From assembly GCA_030704615.1 (NCBI GenBank), contig CM060733.1:41106001-41170000 (forward strand): a stretch of DNA of 64,000 bases, in the 5' to 3' direction. This document shows positions 1 through 12,751 of this stretch, in pieces. The notes under the pieces are model-generated. The model worked only from the letters and a program-made list of their open reading frames with translations, did no database searches and was not told the origin of the DNA. Both the position numbers and the translations under genes were made by a program. The stretch comes from Takakia lepidozioides. Lineage: Eukaryota > Streptophyta > Takakiopsida > Takakiales > Takakiaceae. Each line of letters begins with the position of its first letter. Position 1 is the stretch's first letter.

Positions 1-345
1 CCGGCACAGGCACAGCCTACATAACTACACTATGGGCATTGTGGAAAGTATGGGCATGAGGAGACCCATTGTTATGACTTGCATCCTGAGCTACGGCTAG
101 GCCAGTTCCAATGGAACAACGGTGGCCGAGGACGAGGCAATGTAGTCCAGAGAGGTAGAGGAGGTAGAGGTCGTGGTGGAGGTCATAACCAAAACCAAGG
201 AGCACAGGGTCAGGGTCAAAGTTATGACCAAGGCATGGTGGATAGACTTGCCCAGCTAGAGCAACGTCTTGCCAACTACGCCATCGATGGCACCCGCTCG
301 TCTAAGTGTGTCAGAGGTAGAGCCACGGGTGTAGGAGTGGGGAGA
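1..345 (+). pseudogene. Retrotransposon gag C-terminal fragment
   Basis: The reading frame open from the window edge encodes a zinc-knuckle-like stretch (YGHCGKYGHEETHC, about 31-72) followed by an Arg/Gly/Gln-rich tail and a short Leu/Gln coiled segment (DRLAQLEQRLANYA). The arrangement matches the nucleocapsid end of LTR-retrotransposon gag. The first knuckle cysteine reads Tyr (TAT), so the CX2CX4HX4C motif is broken. The frame runs on to 687 but loses any family resemblance after about 300. No protease or RT follows, so this is a relic cut by the window edge. The superfamily cannot be set. Confidence 0.5.
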
Positions 346-619
346 GTAGGTGTGGCTCGGGAAATGTCAGTGGGTGGTGCTGCAAAGCAAGGTGCAGCCA
401 GTACATTGTTGGGGGCGGCTACGGCTGTTTGTCAAGCTCCATTGTTTTTTGCAATGACCATTGCAATGCCACGGATTTGGCCAGCTGCTGTGTTCAGACT
501 AGTAGCTAGACTCTGTGAGAGTGGTGATGCATCGGCACTATCTGCGGGGATAGCAGATAAGGTACAGTGCATGGATGCCCTGTATTCAAGGGTGAAGTCA
601 GCCACAGCTGCGCCATGGC

Positions 620-1000
620 AAATGGCTGTCAAGTTAAATAAACACAGTGTGAAACTAACTAGAATAAATCTAGTTATTTGTATTTAACACTTGGAATTAG
701 TTCAAGTGTTAAGTCAGGTATCAAGTTTAGCTTGACACCTGAACCATCTCATCTCTCTCGAGTTGAGCCTGCCCGACCGAGCTCCCTCGTTGCTTAGCAT
801 CTGAGTGTACTTATGGAGGGAGAGTAGGATGTTGTGGGGGTGGAGTCCCCATAGCTTGGGGTGCCCCTGGCTTGACTCTTATTTTAACGAGTGATTATAT
901 TGTATTTCGTGTTTTGTGTCAACAGACAGTGTGAGTTTAGTTTTCATATCACTCGAGAGAGATCATCTGTCTAGTTTTTTGTAGTGCTAAGCTAGATAGA
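620..1000 (+). repeat. LTR-like AT-rich non-coding stretch
   Basis: No coding potential. A direct repeat around 685-720 (CAAGTGTTAAGTC type) is followed by a stretch resembling the LTR-like repeats at 51.5 and 61 kb in style (GTTGAGCCT, then CCTTGGCTTGACT-like text). It lies downstream of the gag fragment and could be the remains of its 3' LTR; no second copy is in the window to prove this. Confidence 0.3.
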
Positions 1001-1302
1001 TTTCCTTTATGTTAGCACTATGACTATGTCGATGGTATTTGAAGTAGGGAAAGCACTCATAATGAGTGGTTAAGGTAGAAGTCATTGATGCTGGTTTCGT
1101 TTGCGGTCTGGTACGATGGCGTGCACGGGAGGCGCAACACGGGATGCCAAATAAGAGGCGATATGGAGGCTTGGACAGCCTCGTAGGCTCTACGCATGAT
1201 ATACAAAGCTGGAGCAACAAACTTTGGTTCATTTTCAAATCAGTAGAATCTTGTTGCTCGTCAACGCTTCATTGTTTGGGGTGACCATTACATGTTGATT
1301 AT

Positions 1303-2440
1303 TTGCCAATTGGTGATTTGGGTCTCCGGGTCCAGAATTGTGTTGGCAATGCGTGTGCAAGCCTGGGAGCCCTGGAAAAGGGGAAAGAGGTCCATGGTGA
1401 CATCTTCAAATCTAGAAGTGTACCAGATGTCATTATGAAGACAGCCCTGGTGGACATGTATGCCAAATATGGGTGCATTGAGGATGCAAAGGGAGTTTTC
1501 AACACTATGATGTGGTGTCGTGAACTCAATACCCTCATCAACATGTATGCCAAGTGCATGAATGTGGTGTATGCACATGGAGCGTTTGACAAAATGCCTG
1601 AACGAGATATTTCTACTTGGAATACAATGATGGCAGGATTTGCCAAGCATGGGTGTGGTAGGGAGGCTTTTGAGGCCTATGAGCAAATGACACAGGCAGG
1701 GATGATGCCAAACTGGGTCACCTTTATCTGTGTGCTGAAGGCTTCTTCCAGCCTTGCAGCCCTGGAAATGGGCATGGTGGTCCATACTGACATCATCATT
1801 TCCGGAATCGTTTCAGATATCACTCAAGAGAATACCCTTGTGAACATGTACGCCAAATGCGGTAGCCTTACTGGCGCTCCTCAAGTGCTCAACAACATGG
1901 CTAAGTGGGATGTGGTCTCATGGAATGCGATGATCGGAGGATATGCTCTGCATGGGAAGGGCAGGGAGGCTTTTGAGACCTAAAAGCAAATGAAAGAGGA
2001 AGCGGTAATTTCCCTGCTCAAAGCTTATGCCAGCCTTGCAGCCCTCGGAAAGAGCGAGGACGTCCATGCTGACATTATCAAAGCTGGAATTGCCCCAGAT
2101 GTCGTCCTGGAGACTGCCCTTGCATGGAAAGAGGTCCATGGCAACATCTTCAAAGCTGGAATTGTACCAGATTTTGCAAAATGTGGGTGCATCTAGGATG
2201 CAAAGGGAGTGTTCAACACTATGGCTGAACAAGATGTGGCGTCGTGCAAGCCTGACGGCCCTAGAGAAGGGCAAAGAGGTGCATGGGGATATCGTCAAGC
2301 TGGAAAGTACCAAATGTCATTCTAAACACTGCCCTGGCAGCTCTGGAAAAGGGGAAAGAGGTCCATGGCGACATCTTCAGAGCTGGAATTGTACCAGATG
2401 TCATTCTGAACAATACCTTGGTGGACATGTTTGCAAAAAT
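1303..2440 (+). pseudogene. PPR (PLS-type) pseudogene fragment
   Basis: About 380 codons of pentatricopeptide-repeat sequence, spread over at least three frames. Typical unit pieces are LVDMYAKYGCIEDAKGVF, MPERDISTWNTMMAGFAKHG, GREAFEAYEQM and SLAALEMGMVVHTDII. Together these form the roughly 100-residue P-L-S cycle of plant organelle RNA-editing and processing factors. The first frame has no convincing ATG and ends at a TAA at 1,981 exactly where the repeat should read ETYKQM. Later units (2,040-2,200 and 2,280-2,440) jump frame and are internally shortened. No E or DYW C-terminal domain and no intact N-terminus are seen. This is a non-functional fragment closely related to those at 42-43, 49.8-50.0 and 56.4-57.6 kb. 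Confidence 0.85.
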
Positions 2441-2602
2441 CTGGAAGGTGGTTGTTGTTGTGCTGGTAAGAAGATGCCCAAGTATGGGCCTCCATTTGAC
2501 ACCACTTGTATTACTCAATTCGACTAGATTAGGTGATGAAGGACCTTGAACTTAACATGTGCTTCTACTCAACCCATAACCCTAAATGACTAGATTAGGT
2601 AA

Positions 2603-3835
<1,233 letters not shown>

Positions 3836-3965
3836 GTGAATTGGTTCTCAGCTGGTGGCAAATGATAATTTTGTTTCCTTTGAACTTAGCCCAGAGGTGT
3901 CCTTCTGTCAATTGTATCTTTGGTACTAAGCCAGTAAAGAATCCCCTGCTACATGGCATGCCTGT

Positions 3966-4600
3966 TGAGTGAGGATTGTGCCTCATCCAACACAACGAGC
4001 GCGATTGGTACGCCATGCCCATGAGGAGTTGGGACATTTTGGGGTGTGGTGCTGCTGTGATGTTTTCAGTGATACAACCAGCCCTATGACGGAGCTAATG
4101 GCAGCCTATGTGGACATCACCATGGGCTACAGGTTTAGCAAACAAGCATCACTTGCCAGCTCGTTCTCGCCTTATTTCCTTCTCTTTGGTTGAGAGCCAG
4201 ATTTGCCTGCATCTATTCGTAGGGAGACTGCAGTAGTCCTCAACCTTGATGATCCGGATGTGTGGACACAAACATGTGCCCAACGGGTAGAGTTGTTCAA
4301 GAGAGTCATGCCTATGGCAATTGAGAACCTTGCTAGTGCCCAATACCGAGACACATTGAGGTACGTCACTATACGTAGAGGGGGATATCGGCCAGTTGTT
4401 CGGCGTTTCCATCCTGGGGACTATGTGTATCTGCAGCAGATAGCGCCTACGACTTTGGATGTCACAGCAGGGCGTGTGATTCTAAGGGTCCGGGAGGTGT
4501 TGCCTTTAGGAGTGTTGATTCTGGAGGGTCGTGGTGGCATGATATGGAAGGACCATGTGCGCCAATTGTGCGCCATGTCACCTTCCACATGTGGATGAGA
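3966..4600 (+). pseudogene. Gypsy-like integrase fragment with internal deletion
   Basis: The frame starts with RLVRHAHEELGHFGV, the start of a retroviral-type integrase H2C2 zinc domain. It then drops almost the whole catalytic core and resumes near the core end (SSFSPYFLLFG, a TGA stop at 4,191, EPDLPASIRRE). The C-terminal part is well kept: VELFKRVMPMAIENL, FHPGDYVYLQQ (integrase C-terminal SH3-like region) and MIWKDHVRQLC. It ends at a TGA near 4,596, just upstream of the PHD-finger frame. In intact relatives the PHD finger is probably fused downstream; here a frameshift around 4,555-4,600 separates them. Clearly inactive. Confidence 0.75.
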
Positions 4601-4773
4601 GGATAGATCCCAACCTTGCAGTGGTACCTGCAGGGTTGCGTTTCAGGCTATGTGGGCATGCTGGTGGTGCCGCAACCATGTTGGTGTGTGACAAATGCTC
4701 AAGGGGGTGGCACATGGGATGCTTGACACCGCCACTTGAGGAGGTTCCTAGTGGAGAATGGTTGTGTCCATGA
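4600..4773 (+). pseudogene. Retroelement-borne PHD finger
   Basis: The frame encodes LAVVPAGLRFRLCGHAGG, then MLVCDKCSRGWHMGCLTPPL and EEVPSGEWLCP, ending in TGA. This is a PHD finger: the CDxCxxxWHxxC zinc-ligand core and the PPL..VP.G.W.CP end are intact. The first CxxC pair has only one Cys (RLCG) and the final CP.C pair is cut by the stop. PHD fingers read histone H3 tails and can steer integration. Its position directly after the integrase C-terminus and the recurrence of the same finger in the methyltransferase-bearing element at 61.5 kb show it belongs to the retroelement, not to a host gene. Confidence 0.75.
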
Positions 4774-5035
4774 TGCCTTGGCCATAGGTAGTGGGCATGA
4801 CAATGGTGTAGTTGACAAGTGATCTAAGGTCTAGCTGGTGGGAGCTCAACGCCATGGATACTCAATTGAAGATCATGGATTACAAGCATGCGACTAACGA
4901 TGGGGCTCTCGTTGCACCCGGCCTCTTGATCCATATACTTTAGAAAATTGGGACATGTACAATTGAAGACCAAACGATGATCTTATTGAGGTGGATACTT
5001 GTCAGCTATCCGGTGTTAGAGGGACCTAATCACCA

Positions 5036-5134
5036 GCTAGGGGGGCGATTGTAGCATACTTTTCTAGGATTGTGTGCTTAGAATGTATGGTAGACAGCGA
5101 TGTATATTGTGGCACGATGCTTAGGTGCACGACA
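5036..5134 (+). repeat. Polypurine tract and 85-bp terminal repeat (TG...CA)
   Basis: A polypurine tract (TAGGGGGGCGA, about 5,038-5,048) is directly followed by an 85-bp unit running from TGTAGCATAC (5,050) to GCACGACA (5,134). The unit starts TG and ends CA. The same 85-bp unit occurs on the minus strand at 61,116-61,200 (also after AGGGGGGCGA) and at 60,661-60,745. This fits the 3' terminal repeat of the integrase/PHD element. It is very short for a gypsy LTR. Confidence 0.6.
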
Positions 5135-5336
5135 ATCATGCCAAGGTCCAAACATCAATTCGGACGGAAGCATAGGCCCTCCTTATGATATTTGCCCTAA
5201 TGGCATTGACTAAAATGTGACAAGATTATTTCAGTTGGCATTCATCTATATTATGAAGGAAAACCAGTACACGGATAGTGTGTATGATATTAAATAAGTT
5301 ACATATTGGATATGCATTGATATTTTTTTGAGCAAG

Positions 5337-5371
<35 letters not shown>

Positions 5372-7770
5372 AATTTACCTTAAAGAGTACAGGGGCGGAG
5401 GCCTGGCAGAACTTATTAAGAGCATGTTTTACATAGCTAATGATGCTAGTAAGAGACCTAAAATTGAATGCAAAAGATAGATTAAGTTGCTGTGATAATC
5501 AAGAAAGTTTTCCATTTTTCTAGTTGAATAATGACAGCTTGCAATATTGTAATATAAGCCAATTTTTTATTGAAATAATGAATGTTTGAGGGAAATTTTG
5601 CACTCAGTCCCAAAAATATTTCGCTAGGTCCACGCCAAGGCTTAAATGAAAAAAAAAAAGGCTGGTTCTCGCCCTGCCCCTCAAGCTCCGCCCTTGTGGC
5701 AAGAGGCTCACACGTGTGCCTGCCTGGGTTGTAGGGACCCGCCAACCATTGTACATTAAATTTGTGAGGTCAACATATATGATATCATCGGTCAACGCGC
5801 CAAGATTGTGATCGGGCAGCGGGCATGCTTGGGGGCTATATCTATGGGGTCTGCTACCTTTCCAATCGTGGAGTGCCAACCAAACTGACCTTGTAAAAAA
5901 AACCGTCACCCCTGTAACCAAGGTATATACCGTTTGACGGCCGTGCTCACCGTGGAGATGCTCTAAGGACAGGAAAAGAATAACCCTGTGAAGGCCATGA
6001 AGGCAAACATAGGGGATACTACACCCGTAACAAAGGTCCAGAGAAGCCAAAAAAGAAATTCGAACAAAAGAACCGAATCAGGCACTGCTAGGCATCGAAT
6101 GAAACATTGGAATCTTACAAATAATAGTAGTAAGTGGAGATTCATTCAATGTTAGTAAACTGGAGTTTAGTAGGAAAAAAATTAAAAGTAGAGTATGATA
6201 TGTAGTAATCATATGATATGCCACTGGTAGTACTAAATGTTGTTATTTGGGGGCCGCAATTAATTAAATATGCCCGAGTATGACTCGCACAATTTGATAT
6301 TAATACCGTGTGCATTGTCCTTGTTTTTACGTTTTTACCCCTAATACGGGTATAGGCCGGATATTGGGGTTGTCAATACCAGCTTCTATAGGGTTTGACC
6401 TAGGTATTGCAAATGTCAATACATGGGGTTTAGTTCTTATCGTATCACAAAAGCAGATACCAGCCGGGTGGGTTCCTTAATACCCTAGTTGGTTCATAAC
6501 TGTCACCATTCTCCAATGTGCCTTGGCCAGAACTTGCCACTCTTAGTGAGTCAAATTGGGACCTTTCAAGCTGAATCCACCATTGGCTTGGCCCTCCAGC
6601 TATTTCAAGGTAGTACATTCACACCCCCTCAAAACAACAATATTCTGCACTTTCCAAGATTTGGAGATTTGAGTCCTCATGATGATGTGGAAACCAGTGT
6701 GTCTAGAACAAGTTTTGGCGGGTGCAACTCACTTGTGGTGAGCCCCCTATGCCTACCCGAGTGAAACAAACTATAAGGGCAGTATCAGGAAAGAGTAGAG
6801 CCAGCTTCCCGATTGGTGCTATGGTGAAATTACTGAGACCTGGATCAATGCCCCTTCCAATGAGATGATGGTGGAGGCTGAATTTGGCTCTCTTCTTGGT
6901 TTGCAAACCCTTGGCACCGGACATTGTGAGTTGTTTCACACCTTGCATGTCTCTTTAGTGGGAATGATAACATAGTCCACAACCAGCAGCCATTTCACAA
7001 TAGCCTAGGTGATTGATGCATGTATGCCACACAGCACATGCTAGATGATTGTGAAATCTTTTTCTTTTTACTTTATTAATAAAGAGAGCAAAAATTGGAG
7101 AAAATTCTGCTGAGAATAGGCAACATTGATGCAGCAGTATACTACACCATGCTTTGGTTTACTAATATCTCACATTCTTCTGTTGCACTCACCCTTCGAA
7201 TTGGGCGCAGGGCTTCCAATCCTTCTTCACATTTCATGGCAGGACGGTAGTTTTGTAAGTTTGCAGTGATATTGAATTCTCACAACTATCAGGCATGATA
7301 GGTAATCATAGTCAGACTTTCTTAGCATGAGTTTCATTCAAAGACCTTGTCAGTGCATGGAGGTGCTGAATCCAGTTGAAAGTGGGGAGTCACCAGCTCA
7401 ATAAGTGGAATGCTTTCCATGCATAGCATTCGAATTGGTGCCTTGCTGCATCCGGTTCATCTCACTCCTGCAGAGTTCTTCTGAGCCTATCCAAACACAA
7501 TCATCATAGGCTGCACACCCAGACCCCGGCTGTGCTCCAACAGGGTACCTGAGGGGAGTACAACCTCAATGGCACATAATAGCAACGAGCACAGGGGGTC
7601 AATTATTGCATCCTCTGATGCCTTCAAAATGGGCAGTCTAATACCCTCTCTCTCTCTCTTCCCCCTAAAGACTACCACAAACAGCGTCTTTCGAGTAAAT
7701 TCTATACACCCAAACTGGGTGTGGGGTCTACAGCCACAAGGCTACGGCAGACAATGTCTCATGAGTACAT

Positions 7771-7807
<37 letters not shown>

Positions 7808-8042
7808 GCCTGGTTTTACATCAAGCATTCAACAAGTTAGTGACCTCCCAAACTTGTGATCATATTTTACCATGCTAGTTCTACTGCAGAGAGCCTTTCA
7901 TGGATTTACACCAATTATTGTACCTCTCAGTACACAGCCACCAGACATACGATACAAAAGTGTTTGGGCAACAGAAATATTTTGCACCACCACATGCTCT
8001 CCATCTCTCGCTTTTCTCCCTCCCTATCTACTGCACAAAGAG
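5135..8042. other. Gene-free, repeat-rich interval
   Basis: No gene is supported here. It contains an (ATT)n microsatellite at about 5,338-5,370, AT-rich decayed sequence, and a (TC)n tract at 7,776-7,802. At 7,711-7,775 there is a copy of a short dispersed repeat (GCCACAAGGCTACGGCA ... GCATGAGTAC type). The last ~500 bases lie downstream of the CCS stop codon and probably include its 3' UTR. Confidence 0.5.
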
Positions 8043-11000
8043 TCATGCTTTAACATAATCACTATTAGTGGACTCCCAAATGACTGTTCCATCACAACTG
8101 CAAAGTTGCTTGTAATTTTCACCAACACCCGCACTCCTGGCTATAACAGCTGCTGCAATGCCAGGTCTGGATTTGTCCGAGTCACCGTATACTACTACAG
8201 CACGGCCTACCAGATCACCAACCCTTAACATCTCTTTTGTTCCCAAATACTCGGCTTGTCCAGCACTGTTGACCTCTAATACTCCCAAGTCACCGACCCG
8301 CTGTAACCAACATGCAAACGATTGTCAGAGGGAAAGAGAGATGTACAAAAGACCAATCTGTGGGAGATTGCATATGACACACCCAATTTGCATAGAGCAC
8401 ACACGGGATTCCACCCACCGGGGTATGGCAACCCAACCCAAAATACACACCCAACCAAACCTGATCTAAAGATAATGTGAGAAACAGGATTACAACTGTG
8501 GCATATAGTACTACTCCAGCCCTCGAATGCATCACAGGTAACACTGTTGGTCACAGAGTCTAGAAAAGGCTGGAAGAGTGACAAGAGACAGACAGTGCTC
8601 CTTGCCATTGTCAGCCACATCAATCCTTGGGCATTTGTGACCCTCCCCGAGCTGGTTGTGGGATTTCAGCAGATCAGGGTATTTACTTCGAGAATGCACC
8701 TGATTTGTTAGTTCTATGAAAATATGGTCCCAAGAACTGAGTGTTGATTTATGGGCTGACTCGAATATCATTGTAGAAAATATTGTGCTGATTGCATTTG
8801 CTTCTTGAGCCTTCTTCTCTCCCTGCTCTTTTTTACCCTCGACAGTGCAAACACACACCTGGTGCAAACTATAGTGAGGGAGAGAGAAAGAGAGAGAAGA
8901 TATTCCTCTTCCACACCACCAAAGAGGTGTATGGACAGAAATAGTAAATATTAAACTATGTAAACTACAAAAACCAAAGTTAGTGGACAAACTCAAAAGT
9001 CATGGAGGGGGCAAGTGCGTACAAGACTATCAGGTCCAGCACACTGGCTGGTTGACTGGTTGAAAATAGGACCAGTGCTTGCAGCCCCCCGTGTAAGGTC
9101 CCCAAATTCATTAATAGACCAGCCGTGTGATCCAGGAGATAGTCCACTGAAGGAGCCTTCAACACGAGCAAGCTCCATACTAACTTGTGCAAACCGCACA
9201 ACTCCATGAATCTCAGGACCTTTGAACTCAGCAACTGCTGCTGAAATGGTAAAATCTAAAGCACAGTTTCCAACCCCAGATACGCATCATCATTCATCGT
9301 CACAATCATCACATCTCTCCGATTCCAAGACAATCCAATTGACAAGGACACCGTGCCCCTTTGGGATTACATACTAACTCCTTCATCATTGTTGTTAGAC
9401 GCACACATTGGACTGCACAAGGATCACATGCCAGCTAAGTGACTGCACTAACTTCCCCCATCTCTGGAAGAAGTCAGAACTATTCGATAGTATGAAGTAT
9501 TGCCTTGAGCCATGAGTTTAACGACGCAAAACCTACCAAGAACCAACACATCAACATTTCAGAAGACAATCCCTCCTACCCTTCCAAGAGAACCAAAGGA
9601 AAGACTCTTGCCACGGTCTTGGCTACAGGTACAATCTATAGAGTCCAAACACCCACAAGAAAAGAATTGAACACCTTCAAGGTACATAGAGCGAATACCC
9701 ACTTTCAGCCAATCCTTGACCAATCAGCCGGGCTTTCCGTCCAGATTCTGCTAAAGCATCTGTCAGATTTTTTACTGTGACAGACCCAAACACCCTCACT
9801 ACTTGATTTCCCAAGTCAACGTCCACAGACTTCACTCCTGCACAGCAAGGCAACATAGTATCTAAGACTTTTGCCACAGCCTCATGAAATAAGTTGAGGG
9901 AAGAGACAATTCCAGCCATAAAATACTGCAGACAACCACCAAGGTCAGTTGGATGATGTTTAATGCTGAACAAGACAAGCCTCACTTAAACGAAGGCCTC
10001 AGTTCATACCATCCAGGGGCTCCAGCTTTGTCCGCACTGATTTGACACACCCCTCACACTTCATGTCCACCATGAACTCTGTCTGCAAACCCGAGAAAAA
10101 CATCACTAGACTAAGTAAGGATTCAGATATCCACTCATTGAGAGCCACCCTCTGTGTGCAGGCAGCATGAGTTCAATGTTGGGTCCTGCAATGTCTGCGC
10201 ACTTCTGACAGAGCAGAAAGAGAGTGGGGATGCAGTCAAAACAAATGAGTAAACCTAACTGACAGCTATATTGCTGCACTCTTACCAGCAACTTGCATGT
10301 ATTGCTTTCCAAAAATGATGCAGTCTGGGGTTGATGTCCTTCGCCATCAAGAAACAGCAGTGACTGCACAGTTTTCTAGCCTAGAGAGCTGCAAACTGCA
10401 GTGTCCTCCGAAATATTAACTCCCAAAATTTTCAGAAGAAACTTTTTGAAGCATACCAGCAAATCCGGTAGTCGGTCTTCTTGTCTGACTCCCTGCTCAA
10501 TCTTGCGATCAACCACCAACAAAAAGTTTGAAACAATTTAGACCAAACACTTAGCACACTCATGTATTGTAACTGAGATTAACTTAGTTGTAAAGCCCTG
10601 AATGTTCATAAGATGTCCTGATACTGACAAATCAATTATTTCTATATGCGGCTAATGACAGTTTCCATGTAAGTTTCTGTATAGACATCCAAGCGCGACA
10701 AGTTTATCCAGTAGGAGATTGAATCCAGAACCATAAAGGTTTTGGCAGCTCAAGCTGTTAGAGGTATGGTACGATTTAACATTATGTTTGCAGTATGATT
10801 CAGTCTCGAATGTCCAGACGTAGAAGAGATAACTGGCAGCACACACCTGTGTGGTGGCCATCTCAGTGACCGGTTGAGCTGCTGAGGCTTTTGTTACTGC
10901 CATGGTGGCTCCAGAAACGGCTGGAAAAGCCACAAGAGCCAGCTGCAACAACTGTGAAGACCCTAACAGTCTCCTCTTCAGAAATTGGACGCTGGAATTG

Positions 11001-11068
11001 GACGAAGATCCAAGCTTTAGAGTAGTGCGCAAGAAAGACGGCCTAGTTTGCATTAGGAGCAATTCCAT
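8043..11068 (-). CDS. CCS: Copper chaperone for Cu/Zn superoxide dismutase (CCS), chloroplast-type
   Basis: Five exons, all in phase: 10,847-11,068; 10,010-10,082; 9,703-9,837; 9,023-9,255; 8,043-8,300 (306 aa). CCS loads copper into, and forms the disulfide of, Cu/Zn-SOD. Residues 1-~70 are Ser/Arg/Leu-rich without acidic residues until ~69, as in a plastid transit peptide. Domain 1 (75-~144) is a heavy-metal-associated fold with MKCEGC (C83, C86) and GRKARLIGQG. Domain 2 (~147-~270) is SOD-like but non-catalytic (SGLSPG, SINEFGDLTRGAAS). Domain 3 ends with CSCDG (C288, C290) and VIWESTNSD, the copper-delivering CxC tail. Length is close to plant CCS (~320 aa). I chose ATG 11,068; an upstream in-frame ATG-type start is possible. 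The exon 4 donor (GTACGC) is the least certain junction. Confidence 0.93.
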
Positions 11069-11291
11069 CAAATTAGAAAGATGGTTCACGGCAGAGACGA
11101 GTCCTAATTTTTTAATTTTGTCACTTGGATTCCTGCGGGCACACACCAAAAAAAATCATAACCTATCTGAAGATTGCGAAGCACTCCGCATGAGCAGAGG
11201 TGCCGTTCAGGAATATAGCGCATTCCTATAGGCAAATAAGCTACATCAGCCGGAACGTCAACTTCAGGCCTACGAGCAGGAGTACTCGTGC

Positions 11292-11326
<35 letters not shown>

Positions 11327-12751
11327 ACCTATGCGAGCGATGCAAAGATTTCACAGGAGGTGAGGCAGTCGAGACTGTGATTGCAGCGGGTAAAAGAGAG
11401 GGAAACCCTAGCGCCCGCAGCACTGCCATATATTGCCCCTGGCCCTTTTCTTTTCCTGCTCCCAGCTCCCAAACTGACCTCTACGCACTGTAAACGGTGT
11501 GTGTGTGTGTGTGTCTCTCTCTCTCTCTCTTTCTTCGTTCTCAAAACCGCTATTGCAGGCAACAGCTCCTGTTGACCTTTGAGACCCTGGCAAACTATTT
11601 TTTTTATCCAATTTACAAGGATGTATTCTTCCACCGCTGATAATTGGAAAGATGAATGATATTAACGTCCACAGACGGCCTCTGGGACCTACTTGTATGC
11701 CCTTGCTCAACAAATTCTCTTGCAGAAACAAATGTGGCTACCTTCCGACTCCTCAAAGAAACGAGAACTGCCTTTGCATGGAAAGCTCTGTCAGTGCCTC
11801 AATCTGCAAGTCACGAGCATGGAATTGGTGCATGGCGCAAGAATTAGAGCGAGGCATGCACACAACCGCAACACTCCACGCGCATCTTCGCTGTGCGCTT
11901 CTGCACTGCGGTAGAAGCCGCACCTGCTTCCGAACCTGGAGGTTCGGCACTCTAGTCTTTAATAATAATAAGAAGAATAATAATGTTTTGTGACGGCGGC
12001 CGTGATGGTGTAGCGAGAATAGAGGTCTGACACGTGTGGGCCACATTGCTGCTCCGCACGTGTGATGGTGTGTTAGATGACGACGCTCTGGACATTCCAG
12101 TTTCCAGCTAGGTGTTCAAGACGAGTGTTAAGATTATTTACGTTTGATGGACTTAGAGAGCTTATTGATCACAGGGCTCATGGAGGGGTGAAGGATTCAA
12201 CCCAGGATCACCCTGGTTGTGCCCAGTTAAGGCACAAACACCCAAACAGTGACCTCTACCTGTAAAAGTGCATCAAAGAAAGGGCAGAATGGTAAGGTAG
12301 GGGAAAAGGACTAGAGGAAGCTTTTTTTACAGATTCACAATGGATACTCAATATGCATGGTAAAATGTAATGACTTCTCTGCATTTTCCAACAGCATAGC
12401 ATCTTCACTAACAATAACTTCAATTGTTCAGGCAGCCCTGCATAAGCAACATAACTGATCCCCCAAAGTCCCAGCTCACCCATCTTCAGCTCACCTCTAC
12501 CCATCAACTGCCCATGAGGTGTCCGTTTCCATTTCATGTTTGTGGTAAAGCAAAATAGATGGCAGATTAACTAACTCCTGGGCGTAGACAATTGTAGTAT
12601 ACAAAGTGCTGCCGCCTGCATCTTCAACTTACAACCTCTGTACCAGCTTTGATGGTATGGGCTATGGCACCCCCTATTCTCTCATTTTCTCCTGCAAAAC
12701 CCACCCCCAAAGCACCAATATAGGAGGCCACTGTGTCTGGCCAACATGGAA
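11069..12751. promoter_or_regulatory. CCS upstream region / PME 3' flank
   Basis: This intergenic stretch lies between the CCS start codon and the PME stop codon, both genes on the minus strand. A (GA)n tract sits at about 11,294-11,325 (CT-rich on the CCS sense strand), with a compound (GT)n(CT)n tract at 11,499-11,531. CT-rich tracts in this position are common in plant 5' leaders and promoters. Exact TATA or start sites cannot be fixed. Bases 12,000-12,751 show no coding signal and include the PME 3' UTR. Confidence 0.4.

Noticed and set aside
976-990. TTTTTTGTAGTG as a possible CACTA end
   Set aside because: Only 12 bases; no subterminal repeats, partner end or target duplication.
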